The notes: a model not told the origin generated them from the letters alone. A DNA stretch of 64,000 nucleotides from DASUAS01 sp963841415 (GCA_963841415.1 CAWJCN010000001.1:744001-808000); one strand, 5' to 3'; counted from the first letter of the stretch, positions 9,059-18,245 are shown. Numbers and translations are program-made.

Positions 9059-10149
9059 ATGAGGGTCATGCTGTCGTGCCCGTATTCGCTGACCCTGTTC
9101 GGTGGCGTGCAGGGACAGGTGCTCGGCCTGGCCCGCGCCCTGCGGCGCGCGGCGTCGACGCCCGCATCGTGGCGCCGTGCGACGGCCCGCCGCCCGAGCC
9201 GGGCATCACCACCGTCGGTCCGAGCAGCCGGATCCCGAGCAACGGTTCGGTCGCTCCCATCGCCACCGGGCGGGCCGTGGCCCGGCGCACCATCGAGGCG
9301 CTGCGCACCTTCCGTCCCGACGTCCTCCACCTGCACGAGCCGCTCTCGCCGGGTCCGAACCACGCCGCGCTGGTCGGCACCACCATCCCGGCGGTGGGCA
9401 CCTTCCACTCCGCCCGCACCGGTCGCAACGGTTGGTACGAGACCTTCCGACCCGGCCTCAAGCCGATGATGCGTCGCCTCGCCGTGTCGACCGCGGTCTC
9501 CGAGGAGGCGAAGCGCCAGGTGACGCTGACCTTCGGTGGTGAGTGCGACATCCTGCCCAACGGCGTCGACGTCCCTACCCTCGCCGACGGAGCGTCGACG
9601 CCGTCGGTCACGCCGGCCATCGTGTTCGTCGGTCGTCACGAGCGCCGCAAGGGCCTCGAGGTGCTGCTCGACGCGTTCGCAGGCGTCGAGCGCGACGCCG
9701 AGCTCTGGGTGATCGGCGACGGGCCCGAGCAGGAGGCTCTCCGCGGCCGGGGCGTGCCCCGCGTGCAGTGGCTCGGTCGGGTCTCCGAGGAGGAGAAGCA
9801 CTCGCGCCTGCGCGGCGCCACCATCGCCTGCTTCCCCGCCCTGGAGGGGGAGTCGTTCGGCGTGGTGCTGCTCGAGGCGATGGCCGCCGGCACGGCGGTG
9901 GTCGCGTCCGACATCGACGGGTATCGCACGGTCTCGCGCCCCGACCGGGAGGCGCTGCTGGTGAAACCCGGCGACGCCGACGCCTTGCGCGGCGCGCTGC
10001 GCGCGCTGCTCGACGACCCCGTGCTTCGGGCCGGTCTCGTCGACGCCGGGGCCCGGCGCGCCGACGAGTTCTCGATGGACCACCTCGCCGAGCTGTTCCT
10101 CCCCCTCTACGAACGGGCGATCACGGCCCCTCGCGCCGCCGTCGGATGA
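9059..10149 (+). pseudogene. pimA: Phosphatidylinositol mannosyltransferase PimA, frameshifted
   Basis: GT4-family, GT-B fold mannosyltransferase using GDP-mannose to make PIM1 on the cytoplasmic face. The N-terminus (MRVMLSCPYSLTLFGGVQGQ to LARALR) is in one frame; the rest, from GVDARIVAPCDG, is in another. A single missing base at about 9143-9150, in a GCGGCGCGCGGCG run, accounts for it; restoring it gives 363 residues, normal for PimA. The donor-site block EGESFGVVLLEAMAAG is intact, and the sequence reads cleanly on both sides. I think this is a base-calling error and that the cell has a working enzyme, because PimA is essential where tested in mycobacteria. Confidence 0.8.
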
Positions 10150-10219
10150 CGCCGCCTTTCCACCGTCGCTCGCCTCCGCTCGCTCTCGTCCGATCGCCGG
10201 GCCGTTGAGGTCACCCAGG

Positions 10220-10225
10220 TAGCAT
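10220..10225 (+). promoter_or_regulatory. -10 box (TAGCAT) for leaderless lemA
   Basis: GGTAGCAT ends 6 nt before the ATG at 10232. The preceding gap (10150-10219) is rich in gctcgc/gacgagagcg-type words, some in reverse orientation relative to the spacer elements before yebC, secF and relA. Confidence 0.55.
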
Positions 10226-10231
10226 GACCAC

Positions 10232-10784
10232 ATGATCGCCGTCATCGTGATCGTCGTCATCGTGCTGCTGATCGGGCTGTTCTTCTGGCTCGGTTTCAAC
10301 GGGCTCGTCAAGCGCCGCAACCAGGTCGACAACGCCTGGTCGCAGATCGACGTGCAGCTCAAGCGCCGGCACGACCTCATCCCCAACCTGGTGGAGACGG
10401 TCAAGGGCTACGCCGCCCACGAGCGTGGCACGTTCGAAGCCGTCACCAACGCGCGCGCCAACGCGATCAACGCGCAGACGCCGGCGGAGCAGGCCCAGGC
10501 CGAGAACGTCCTCAGCGGCGCGCTCGAAGAGCCTGTTCGCGGTGGCCGAGGCGTACCCGGACCTCAAGGCGAACCAGAACTTCCTGAACCTGCAGGAGGA
10601 GCTGACGAGCGCCGAAGACCGCGTCGCCTACGCGCGGCAGTACTACAACGACAGCGTGCTGAGCTACAACACGCAGATCCAGAAGTTCCCGACGGTCCTC
10701 CTCGCCGGGATGTTCCACTTCGAGAAGCGCGAGTTCTTCGACGCCGCGCCCGAAGAGACGGAGACCCCGCAGGTCAGCTTCTAG
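10232..10784 (+). pseudogene. lemA: LemA family protein, frameshifted
   Basis: Membrane-anchored LemA protein: one N-terminal transmembrane segment (residues 2-20), then a helical bundle with VDNAWSQIDVQLKRRHDLIPNLV, the family signature. The frame breaks after VLSGALE; KSLFAVAEAYPDLKANQNFL continues one frame over. Deleting one base, probably the G at about 10526 in CTCGAAGAG, restores 183 residues. Function of LemA is poorly known; it is commonly paired with an HtpX-type protease, as here. A sequencing error is the likeliest reason for the break. Confidence 0.75.
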
Positions 10785-10859
10785 GAAATCGTCCAGCCAC
10801 TCGCCGATCGGCGCCTGAGCAGGGGCGACGAGGCACCGTACTCAGACAGGTCCCGACCC

Positions 10860-11768
10860 GTGAACGAGCAGATCGCGCGCAACAAGCGGCGCACGTTCCT
10901 CATGCTGCTCGGCTTCGTCGCCGTCATCACGCTGGCGGCGACCGCCATCGTGCTGCTGTTCGGCGGCGGCTGGGTCGGCGTGGTCATCGCCTTCGTGCTG
11001 GCCATGGCGCTCGCGTGGGGCTCCTACTACAACTCCGACAAGATCGCGATCGCGGCCAGCCGGGCCAAGCCCGCCGACGAGACCGAGTACCGCCGCTACC
11101 ACAACCTCGTCGAAGGTCTGTGCATCGCGGCCGGTCTCCCCAAGCCGCGGCTCTACGTCGTCGACGACCCTGCACCGAACGCGTTCGCCACCGGCCGCAA
11201 CCCCAAGCACGCCGCGCTCGCGGTCACCACCGGGTTGCTCGAGATCATGAACCGCGTCGAGCTCGAAGGTGTGATCGCGCACGAGCTGTCGCACGTGAAG
11301 AACTACGACATCCTCGTCACGACCATCGCGGTCACCGCCGTCGGCACGGTCGCCCTCATCTCCGACATCGGTCTGCGCTTCGCGTTCTGGGGCGGCATGT
11401 CGGGCCGGCGCGACAACAACGGAGATTCGGGCCCGATCGGCGCCATCATCGCCATCGCTTCGCTCGCCGTGCTCATGCTCGCCCCCTTCGCGGCGTACCT
11501 CATGCAGATGGCGATGAGCCGCAACCGTGAGTACCTCGCCGATGCCAGCGGGGTGCAGCTCACCAGGTATCCACCCGGTCTGATCTCGGCGCTGGAAAAG
11601 TTGCGTGACGACCAGGCGGTGGTGCACCACGCCACCAAGGCCACGGCGCAGATGTGGATCGAGCAGCCGCTCGAGACCGACAAGGAGAAGGCAGGCAGCA
11701 AGTTCAACAACCTGTTCGACACCCACCCACCCCTCGAGGATCGCATCAAGCGGTTGCAGGAGATGTAG
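10860..11768 (+). CDS. htpX: HtpX-like membrane zinc metalloprotease (M48)
   Basis: 302-residue M48 peptidase. Two hydrophobic N-terminal helices (about 14-55), catalytic zinc motif HELSHVKNYD at about 140-149, two more hydrophobic segments (about 155-215), and the third zinc ligand in SRNREYLAD. Thought to degrade misfolded membrane proteins. GTG start at 10860. Upstream of it is a perfect 12-bp palindrome (CGCCGATCGGCG, 10802-10813) of unknown role. Its stop codon TAG shares a G with the GTG of the next gene (TAGTG). Confidence 0.88.
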   Translation: MNEQIARNKRRTFLMLLGFVAVITLAATAIVLLFGGGWVGVVIAFVLAMALAWGSYYNSDKIAIAASRAKPADETEYRRYHNLVEGLCIAAGLPKPRLYVVDDPAPNAFATGRNPKHAALAVTTGLLEIMNRVELEGVIAHELSHVKNYDILVTTIAVTAVGTVALISDIGLRFAFWGGMSGRRDNNGDSGPIGAIIAIASLAVLMLAPFAAYLMQMAMSRNREYLADASGVQLTRYPPGLISALEKLRDDQAVVHHATKATAQMWIEQPLETDKEKAGSKFNNLFDTHPPLEDRIKRLQEM

Positions 11769-12856
11769 TGAAGGTCCGATCGACGTTCGCCGCGACGACC
11801 ACCCTCGTCGCGGCGCTGGCGATGTTCGTGTCCGCCTGCGGCGGGGGTGACTCGAACGCGGCCACTCCGAAGAAGACGACCACCACCGAGGCGGCCACGA
11901 CCACGACCGCGGCCCCGCCGACGGCGCCGCTCACCGGCCTCCCCGACCCCGGCGGTGCCAGCCACGGCCGGCCCGTCCTGTCGGTGAAGGTCGAGAACTA
12001 CCCCGACGCACGCCCGCAGGCCGGCATCGACCAGGCCGACGTGCTCTATGAAGAGGAGGTCGAGGCCCACATCACCCGCTTCGTCGCCATGTTCAACTCG
12101 ACCGTGCCCGCGGTGATCGGGCCGGTGCGTTCGGTGCGCGCCGAGGACCCCGACATCGTGTGGCCGCTGGGCGGGATCTTCGCCTACTCGGGTGGCGCGC
12201 CGGTCAACGTCGACGCCATCAACGCCGCGCCAGTGCATGCCGTCGACGAGGACACGGCGGGGAGCGCGATGGTGCGCAACGAGCCCAGCCAACCTGCGCG
12301 CGACGCGCCGCACAACCTCTACGGCCTCGGCCAACCGCTGTTCGACCTCGGCGGCGACCCCAAGCCGCCGCCCGCGCTGTTCCAGTACCTGGCCGACGGG
12401 GCGCCGCCGGTGACCGGCCAGGGCGTCCTCGACTTCCACGTTGGCTTCCAGGTTGGTTTCGACCCCACGTGGACCTGGGTCGGCGCAGCCGGTGTCTGGG
12501 CGCGCTCGATCGACGGTGTGCCGCAGACCGTGACTGGCCCGGGCAAGATCTCACCCACGAACGTGGTGGTGCAGTTCACGAACTACACCGGCGAAGGCGA
12601 GGCGCAGACCGTCGGCGAGGGCGACGTGTGGGTCTTCACCGACGGCACGCTGCGCACCGGGCGTTGGGTTCGGCCCGACAAGGGCCAGCCCGCCAAGTAC
12701 GTCGACGCGGCCGGCAACCCCATCCCGCTGCGGCCGGGGCGCACGTGGGTGGAGATCCTCCCGGTCGGCGACACCGTCGACGTGACCCAGGCGCCGCCGC
12801 CCGCCACGACCGTGGCCCCGGTGACTACCGCGCCGCCGACCACCAAGAAGAAGTAG
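11768..12856 (+). CDS. DUF3048-family lipoprotein
   Basis: 362 residues. A lipoprotein signal (RSTFAATTTLVAALAMF then VSAC, with Cys at about 23) is followed by a Thr/Ala-rich linker, then a DUF3048 (YerB-like) domain with GRPVLSVKVENYPDARPQ and DVLYEEEVEAHITRFVAMF, and a Thr/Pro-rich tail ending TTKKK. Anchored to the outer face of the membrane; the molecular function of DUF3048 is not established. Starts at GTG 11768, overlapping the htpX stop by one base, so translation is probably coupled. Confidence 0.8.
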   Translation: MKVRSTFAATTTLVAALAMFVSACGGGDSNAATPKKTTTTEAATTTTAAPPTAPLTGLPDPGGASHGRPVLSVKVENYPDARPQAGIDQADVLYEEEVEAHITRFVAMFNSTVPAVIGPVRSVRAEDPDIVWPLGGIFAYSGGAPVNVDAINAAPVHAVDEDTAGSAMVRNEPSQPARDAPHNLYGLGQPLFDLGGDPKPPPALFQYLADGAPPVTGQGVLDFHVGFQVGFDPTWTWVGAAGVWARSIDGVPQTVTGPGKISPTNVVVQFTNYTGEGEAQTVGEGDVWVFTDGTLRTGRWVRPDKGQPAKYVDAAGNPIPLRPGRTWVEILPVGDTVDVTQAPPPATTVAPVTTAPPTTKKK

Positions 12857-12867
12857 ACGCCGCCCGG

Positions 12868-12920
12868 CGATTCATTGCACCGTGGACTACGTCCACGGTG
12901 TTCAACCGAACAATGAATCG
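12868..12920 (+). terminator. Nested palindrome / terminator between the lipoprotein gene and pdxS
   Basis: Inner hairpin CACCGTGGAC-TAC-GTCCACGGTG (12878-12900), a perfect 10-bp stem with a 3-nt loop. It is enclosed by outer arms CGATTCATTG (12868-12877) and CAATGAATCG (12911-12920), also perfect over 10 bp. No T-tract. It lies 12 bp after the upstream stop and 24 bp before the pdxS -10 box, as expected for a terminator, but the double palindrome is more elaborate than needed. Confidence 0.65.
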
Positions 12921-12943
12921 GGTCCGGCCGGGGACGCCGCCGG

Positions 12944-12949
12944 TAACCT
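12944..12949 (+). promoter_or_regulatory. -10 box (TAACCT) for leaderless pdxS
   Basis: GGTAACCT ends 7 nt before the pdxS ATG. This fixes the start at 12957 rather than at an upstream in-frame codon at 12882. Confidence 0.6.
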
Positions 12950-12956
12950 GACGGCC

Positions 12957-13841
<885 letters not shown>

Positions 13842-13869
13842 CGCGCGATGACGGCGAGGCCTCCAGGCC

Positions 13870-14448
13870 ATGAAGGTCGGCGTTCTCGCGCTCCAAGGAG
13901 CGTTCCGCGAGCATCGTGAGGTGCTCGACGCGCTCGGCGCCGAGGCGGTGGAAGTGCGCACGCCGGGCGAGTTCGGCGCGCTCGACGCGCTGATCCTGCC
14001 CGGCGGCGAGTCCACCACTATGAGCAAGCTGCTCGACACGTCGGGCGTGCGCGCGCCGCTCGCCGAGCTGCTCGCCGACGGGCTCCCCGTCCTCGGCACG
14101 TGTGCAGGGATGATCCTGCTCGCGCGTGAGGTCGTCGACGGTCGCGCCGACCAGGAGTCGTTCGGCGCCGTCGACGTCGCGGTGCGCCGCAACGCGTACG
14201 GCCGGCAGCGCGACTCGTTCGAGGCGGCGCTCGACATCGCCGGCCTCCCGGGCGCACCGTTCCCGGGCGTGTTCATCCACGCGCCGCGCATCGAGTCGGT
14301 GGGTGACGACGTGCAGGTGCTGGCGCGCCACGAGGATGTTCCGGTGCTGGCGCGCCAGGGCCGCATCTGGATCGCGAGCTTCCATCCCGAACTGTCCGGT
14401 GACCTCCGGCTCCACGAACAGTTCTTGACCGAAGGTGAACGCTCATGA
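13870..14448 (+). CDS. pdxT: Pyridoxal 5'-phosphate synthase, glutaminase subunit
   Basis: Class I glutamine amidotransferase feeding ammonia to PdxS. 192 residues. Motifs: LPGGESTTMSKLL, nucleophile Cys in GTCAGM at about residue 78, and the His-Glu of the triad in SFHPEL near 174-176. ATG start. Its TGA stop overlaps the ATG of a short spacer ORF that bridges to yebC. Confidence 0.95.
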   Translation: MKVGVLALQGAFREHREVLDALGAEAVEVRTPGEFGALDALILPGGESTTMSKLLDTSGVRAPLAELLADGLPVLGTCAGMILLAREVVDGRADQESFGAVDVAVRRNAYGRQRDSFEAALDIAGLPGAPFPGVFIHAPRIESVGDDVQVLARHEDVPVLARQGRIWIASFHPELSGDLRLHEQFLTEGERS

Positions 14449-14603
14449 GCGGAGCGACCGCGAGCCGGGTATCCCGGCTCGCAGCGAAGCGTGGGCGGCG
14501 GCGACGGCGGCTTCGCCGACCGGCGCCGCACGAGCCGGTGCCTGCACCGGCGACCATCGAAGATGGCGCCCCGGAGCGAAGCGACGAAAGCGGGAAGGTA
14601 TGA
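14445..14603 (+). CDS. Short spacer ORF bridging pdxT and yebC (SDESG family, copy A)
   Basis: 52 codons, starting MSGATASRVSRLAAKRG and ending ERSDESGKV. Its ATG overlaps the pdxT stop (ATGA) and its own TGA overlaps the yebC ATG (ATGA), so it fills the gap exactly. Sixteen nt after its start is a perfect 9-bp hairpin with loop TAT (14461-14481). Both ends carry ATGAGCGGA, a 9-bp direct repeat. It resembles the elements before secF and relA in start, hairpin position and SDESG end. No known domain; Arg-rich middle. It may be a translated spacer or a repeat element that happens to be open. Confidence 0.45.
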   Translation: MSGATASRVSRLAAKRGRRRRRLRRPAPHEPVPAPATIEDGAPERSDESGKV

Positions 14604-15352
14604 GCGGACATTCCAAGTGGCACTCGATCAAGCACGCCAAAGGCGCGGCCGACGCCGCGCGCGGCAAGCAGTTCGCACGCCTCGCACGTCAGATCGAGGT
14701 CGCGGCGCGCAGCGGAGGCGGTGACGTCGACGCCAACCCCACGTTGCGCACCATGGTGCAGAAGGCGCGCGACGCGTCCATGCCCAAGGACAACATCGAG
14801 CGGGCCATCAAGCGCGGCACCGGCGAGCTCGAGGGCGTCACCTACGAGAACATCACGTACGAGGGCTATGCCACCAACGGCGTCGCCGTCTACGTGGAGA
14901 CCCTCAGCGACAACCGCAACCGCACCGGCGCCGAGATCAAGAACGTGTTCACCCGCAACGGTGGTTCGCTGGCCGAGCCGGGCGCGGTGGCGTGGCAGTT
15001 CGAGCGCAAGGGAGTGCTCGTGCTCGACAAGTCGGTCGGCGACGAGGACGACGTCATGCTCGCCGCGCTCGACGCCGGAGCCGAGGACATCACCGACCTC
15101 GGTGACACGTGGCAGGTCACCACTGCGCCCACCGACGTCCACACCGTGCGCACCGCGTTGGAGGACGGCGGCATGGCGGTCACCAGCGTCGACCTGACGA
15201 TGCTGCCGAGCACCACCGTCGAGCTCGACGAAGCGTCGAAGGCGAAGTCGGTGCTGCGCGTCATCGACGCGCTCGAGGAGCACGACGACGTGCAGAACGT
15301 CTACGCCAACTTCGACATCCCCGACGACGTCCTGCAGTCGGTCTACGCGTAG
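14600..15352 (+). CDS. yebC: YebC/PmpR family DNA-binding regulator or translation factor
   Basis: 250 residues, opening with the family N-terminus MSGHSKWHSIKHAKGAADAA and containing NPTLRTMVQKARDASMPKDN and the EGYATNGVAVYVE block. The family is annotated as transcriptional regulators; some members have been tied to relief of ribosome stalling. Position next to ruvCAB is conserved in bacteria. ATG at 14600, with an AAGG Shine-Dalgarno inside the end of the spacer ORF. Confidence 0.93.
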   Translation: MSGHSKWHSIKHAKGAADAARGKQFARLARQIEVAARSGGGDVDANPTLRTMVQKARDASMPKDNIERAIKRGTGELEGVTYENITYEGYATNGVAVYVETLSDNRNRTGAEIKNVFTRNGGSLAEPGAVAWQFERKGVLVLDKSVGDEDDVMLAALDAGAEDITDLGDTWQVTTAPTDVHTVRTALEDGGMAVTSVDLTMLPSTTVELDEASKAKSVLRVIDALEEHDDVQNVYANFDIPDDVLQSVYA

Positions 15353-15353
15353 C

Positions 15354-15382
15354 GTCGGGGCGAGACGTCGTAGCTCGCCGAC
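15354..15382. terminator. Imperfect hairpin between convergent yebC and LLM gene
   Basis: GTCGGGGCGAG and CTCGCCGAC can pair with a two-base bulge across a 9-nt loop, directly after the yebC stop and in a 59-bp convergent gap. No T-tract. Confidence 0.4.
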
Positions 15383-15411
15383 CTCACGCGGTCGGTCGAA
15401 GCGTCACCGTC

Positions 15412-16329
15412 TCAGAGCCGGTCGAGCACCTGTTCGCGATACCAGAGGATCTGCTCTCGCAGGGCATCGAAGCCCTGGTCACGGCTCATCACGGGCGTGA
15501 TCAGGAGGCGACGCGCGCCGGCGGCCACGAACCTGCGCACGTAGTCGACGTCCGAAGCCGCCGTGGGGTCGTGGCTCCCGGGCCACACGGTGACCTCGAT
15601 CTCGTCCGGGTCGCGCCCGGCGTCGGCCGCAGTTGAGCGCAGGTGCGCAGCCGACGCTGCGAGCTCGTCAGGCCCGATCGTGTACGGGTACCACCCGTCG
15701 CCGACCCGCGCCGCGCGTTCGACGGCAGGTTCGCTGTTCCCACCGAGCACGATCGGGATCGCCCCGCGCGCTGGTCGCGGCGACGAGTACACGCGATCGA
15801 ACTCGAAGTGCTCGCCGTGGAACGTCGCCGGTGCCTGCGTCCACAGCGCCCGCATCGCCGTGATGCACTCCTCCAACCGACTGCCGCGCCGGCGAAACGG
15901 CACACCGACGGCCTCGTACTCCTCGCGCTGCCATCCGATCCCCAAGCCGAGGACCATACGACCGTCCGAGAGGTTGTCGATGGTCGACACCCGCTTGGCG
16001 AGCACCGCAGGACTGTGCAGGGGCGCGATGAGCACCGAGGTCCCGAGCTTGACGGTGCGCGAGACCGCGGCGAGGTAGGCGAGCGTCTCGAGCGGATCCG
16101 GCATGGGCGATGCTGCCGCCGCCGCGCCCGAACCCGACGGGATCTGGCCGCTGTCCGAGTACGGGTACTTCGGGTCGTAGTCGTGGGCGACCACCACGTG
16201 TTCGACGCCCCACACCGACTCGATCTCGCACTCTTCCACGACGGCGATCCACTCACGGAGGAAGTCGCCCGACGTGATCTGACCGGGCGCCAACGGCAGC
16301 AGCACCCCGAGCGCAAGCTTCGCAGTCAT
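15412..16329 (-). CDS. LLM-class F420-dependent oxidoreductase
   Basis: 305-residue luciferase-like (TIM-barrel) oxidoreductase. Typical blocks are the N-terminal LALGVLLPLAPGQ, LAYLAAVSRTVKLGTSVLIAP, LAKRVSTIDNLSDGRMVLGLGIGWQREEY (quoted in two parts: strand and FMN/F420 loop), and VLGGNSEPAVERAARVGDGW. The substrate cannot be read from the sequence. Transcribed divergently from the small F420-type flavin reductase gene, from a shared 150-bp intergenic region. F420 rather than FMN use is inferred from the family subtype and from npdG at the window start. Confidence 0.83.
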   Translation of the reverse strand: MTAKLALGVLLPLAPGQITSGDFLREWIAVVEECEIESVWGVEHVVVAHDYDPKYPYSDSGQIPSGSGAAAAASPMPDPLETLAYLAAVSRTVKLGTSVLIAPLHSPAVLAKRVSTIDNLSDGRMVLGLGIGWQREEYEAVGVPFRRRGSRLEECITAMRALWTQAPATFHGEHFEFDRVYSSPRPARGAIPIVLGGNSEPAVERAARVGDGWYPYTIGPDELAASAAHLRSTAADAGRDPDEIEVTVWPGSHDPTAASDVDYVRRFVAAGARRLLITPVMSRDQGFDALREQILWYREQVLDRL

Positions 16330-16467
16330 CTGCGTCCTCCCTCGAGTGGCGGTGTGACGGGCGTGTCGCTCCGGAAGTCTGCCAGGATCGACGCGAGGTC
16401 AGCCCCCGGGTGGACGGGACGACCTCGGCGATCACGCCGACAGAGCCGCAGGGCAACAAGCGTCCGG

Positions 16468-16473
16468 TACCGT
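16468..16473 (+). promoter_or_regulatory. -10 box (TACCGT), leaderless
   Basis: GGTACCGT ends 6 nt before the ATG at 16480. It lies in the 150-bp divergent gap with the LLM oxidoreductase gene. Confidence 0.6.
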
Positions 16474-16479
16474 CGCGGC

Positions 16480-16890
16480 ATGGACATCGCGCGAGCGCTC
16501 GACTTCGTCCGGGAGCACCACCACGCGGTGATGCAGACGTACCGACGTGACGGGTCGCCGCAGATGTCGCCGGTTGCGTGCAACGTCGACGCCGACGGGC
16601 GGATCGTGGTGAGCACCCGCGAGACCGCGATGAAGACGAACCACCTGCGGCGCGACCCGCGCGTCGCGCTGTGCGTGCTCTCCGACGCGTTCTTCGGCGA
16701 CTGGATCCAGATCGAGGGAACCGCCGAGATCGTGTCGCTGCCCGAGGCGATGGAACCGCTGGTCGACTACTACCGCACGACCAGTGGAGAACATCCCGAC
16801 TGGGACGACTACCGCGCCGCGATGGTGCGCGACCAGCGCGTCATCGTGCGCATCACACCCGAGCGCGCCGGGCCGGATCGCTCCGGTTGA
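16480..16890 (+). CDS. PPOX-class F420-dependent oxidoreductase
   Basis: 136-residue split-barrel protein of the pyridoxamine-oxidase-like class. ALDFVREHHHAVMQTYRRDG and SPQMSPVACNVDADGRIVVS form the first barrel strands; TRETAMKTNHLRRDPRVALCV is the cofactor-binding block usual in F420-binding members. Probably a small dimeric F420H2-dependent reductase; substrate unknown. Its stop TGA lies inside the TTG start of the next gene. Confidence 0.8.
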   Translation: MDIARALDFVREHHHAVMQTYRRDGSPQMSPVACNVDADGRIVVSTRETAMKTNHLRRDPRVALCVLSDAFFGDWIQIEGTAEIVSLPEAMEPLVDYYRTTSGEHPDWDDYRAAMVRDQRVIVRITPERAGPDRSG

Positions 16891-17519
16891 CCATCGCCGC
16901 CGCGGTCCTCGCTGCCGGCCGGGGCTCACGCCTCGGCGGTGATGCGTCGAAGCCGCTGCTCGAATGGAGGGGCCGAGCGCTCGTCGGGTGGGCCCTCGAC
17001 GCCGCGCTCGAATCGGGATTGACGCCCGTCGTCGTGGTGGTCGGCTACCGCGCCGACGAGGTCCGCGCCGCAGTCCGAACATCTCAGAGTTCGCGTACAC
17101 CGGCGGGTGACAACTCTGAGATGTTCGCTTCGGGGGGGGCCGAGGTCGTCGAGAATCCCGACTGGGAAGAGGGGATCGCGTCGAGCCTGCGGGCGGTCCT
17201 CATCGCGCTCGAGCCCCGAAACGAAGTGGACGCCGTGTGCGTCGGCCTGGCCGATCAGCCCCTGGTGGGGGCCGGGGCCTACCGGCGGGTCGCGGTCACC
17301 GACGGCGAGCTCGTCGTGCCCACCTATGACGGCGAACCGGGCAATCCCGTCAAGCTGGCGCGTAGCCTCTGGTCCGAGGCGTTGGAGCTCCGCGGCGACG
17401 TGGGTGCCCGGGCGCTCGCCCGGGATCGTGCCGTCCGCATCGACTGCACCGGCACCGGGAGTGCCGCCGACGTCGACACCCTCGAAGACCTCGAACGACT
17501 GCAGCAGGAGGACCAGTGA
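16887..17519 (+). CDS. MobA/MocA-like nucleotidyltransferase with an in-frame palindromic insertion
   Basis: 210-residue NTP transferase of the molybdenum-cofactor nucleotidyltransferase group. The nucleotide-binding signature AAAVLAAGRGSRLGGDASKPLL is at the N-terminus (positions 3-24), then VVVVVGYRADEVRAAV, ENPDWEEGIASSLRA, the metal-site CVGLADQP, and YDGEPGNPVKLARSLW. Between RAAV and EVVENPDW there are about 18 extra residues, made by a 16-bp inverted repeat (17076-17127) and a G8 tract (17132-17139). TTG start at 16887, overlapping the upstream stop; a CoxG gene follows, overlapping by 4 bp. The pair suggests a role in molybdenum hydroxylase maturation, but no hydroxylase subunits are in the window. 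Confidence 0.72.
   Translation: MTIAAAVLAAGRGSRLGGDASKPLLEWRGRALVGWALDAALESGLTPVVVVVGYRADEVRAAVRTSQSSRTPAGDNSEMFASGGAEVVENPDWEEGIASSLRAVLIALEPRNEVDAVCVGLADQPLVGAGAYRRVAVTDGELVVPTYDGEPGNPVKLARSLWSEALELRGDVGARALARDRAVRIDCTGTGSAADVDTLEDLERLQQEDQ
17076..17127. repeat. 16-bp perfect inverted repeat inside a coding sequence
   Basis: Arms CGAACATCTCAGAGTT (17076-17091) and AACTCTGAGATGTTCG (17112-17127) pair perfectly across a 20-nt loop. The arms are far less GC-rich than the surrounding gene. The segment is read in frame and adds residues absent from the normal fold of this family. Confidence 0.85.
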
Positions 17520-18226
17520 AGATCGAAGACAGCTTCCGGGTGGATGTGCCCATCGACGAGGCCTGGAAGGTGCTCCTCGACCTCGAGCGCATCGCTCCCT
17601 GCCTCCCCGGCGCGCAGCTCACCGAGGTGGAAGGTGACGAGTACCGCGGCACGGTCAAGATCAAGGTCGGCCCGATCACCGCGCAGTACAAGGGCGTGGC
17701 CAAGATCGAGGAGGCCGACGAAGCCACCCACAAGGTGGTGCTGCAGGCCGAGGGTCGTGACACGCGGGGTCAGGGCAACGCGTCGGCCACCGTCACCGCC
17801 ACGCTGGTCGACGACAGCGGCGCCACGACCGTGAACATCGACACCGACCTCAACATCACCGGCAAGGTGGCGCAGTTCGGCCGCGGGGTCATGGCCGACG
17901 TGTCGAGCAAGTTGCTGGGCCAGTTCGCCGAGAACCTGCAGCGCGACGTGTTGAGCGGCAGCCCCTCCGCCGATGAAGCGCCCACCCAGGCCGCGCCCCC
18001 CGCCACCGACGAGGAGGCTGACACACAACCCGACTCCGGCGTCCGCAAGATCGACTCCAAGGAAGCCGATCCCATCGACCTCATGGACGCGGCCGGCGGC
18101 TCGGTGGGGAAGCGGCTGGTCCCGATCCTCGCCGGACTGGTCGTGATCGTCGCCATCCGGTCGGTGTTCAAGCGCCGCAAGAGGCGCCGCGCGAAGAGCC
18201 GCAGCATCCGCCACGACGACGACTGA
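17516..18226 (+). CDS. CoxG-like SRPBCC protein with C-terminal membrane anchor
   Basis: 236 residues. Residues 1-150 form an SRPBCC/CoxG domain (SFRVDVPIDEAWKVLLDLER, IAPCLPGAQLTEVEGDEYRG, KIKVGPITAQYKG). A linker rich in Ala, Pro and acidic residues follows, then one transmembrane helix (LVPILAGLVVIVAI, about 203-217) and a strongly basic end (FKRRKRRRAKSRS). CoxG recruits CO dehydrogenase to the membrane in Oligotropha; here the partner is unknown. GTG start overlaps the MobA-like stop (GTGA), so the two are one unit. Confidence 0.8.
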   Translation: MKIEDSFRVDVPIDEAWKVLLDLERIAPCLPGAQLTEVEGDEYRGTVKIKVGPITAQYKGVAKIEEADEATHKVVLQAEGRDTRGQGNASATVTATLVDDSGATTVNIDTDLNITGKVAQFGRGVMADVSSKLLGQFAENLQRDVLSGSPSADEAPTQAAPPATDEEADTQPDSGVRKIDSKEADPIDLMDAAGGSVGKRLVPILAGLVVIVAIRSVFKRRKRRRAKSRSIRHDDD

Positions 18227-18232
18227 GCCCCG

Positions 18233-18238
18233 TAGGAT
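18233..18238 (+). promoter_or_regulatory. -10 box (TAGGAT) for leaderless ruvC
   Basis: TAGGAT ends 7 nt before the GTG at 18246, supporting that start and an mRNA that begins at the codon. Confidence 0.55.
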
Positions 18239-18245
18239 CGAACTC

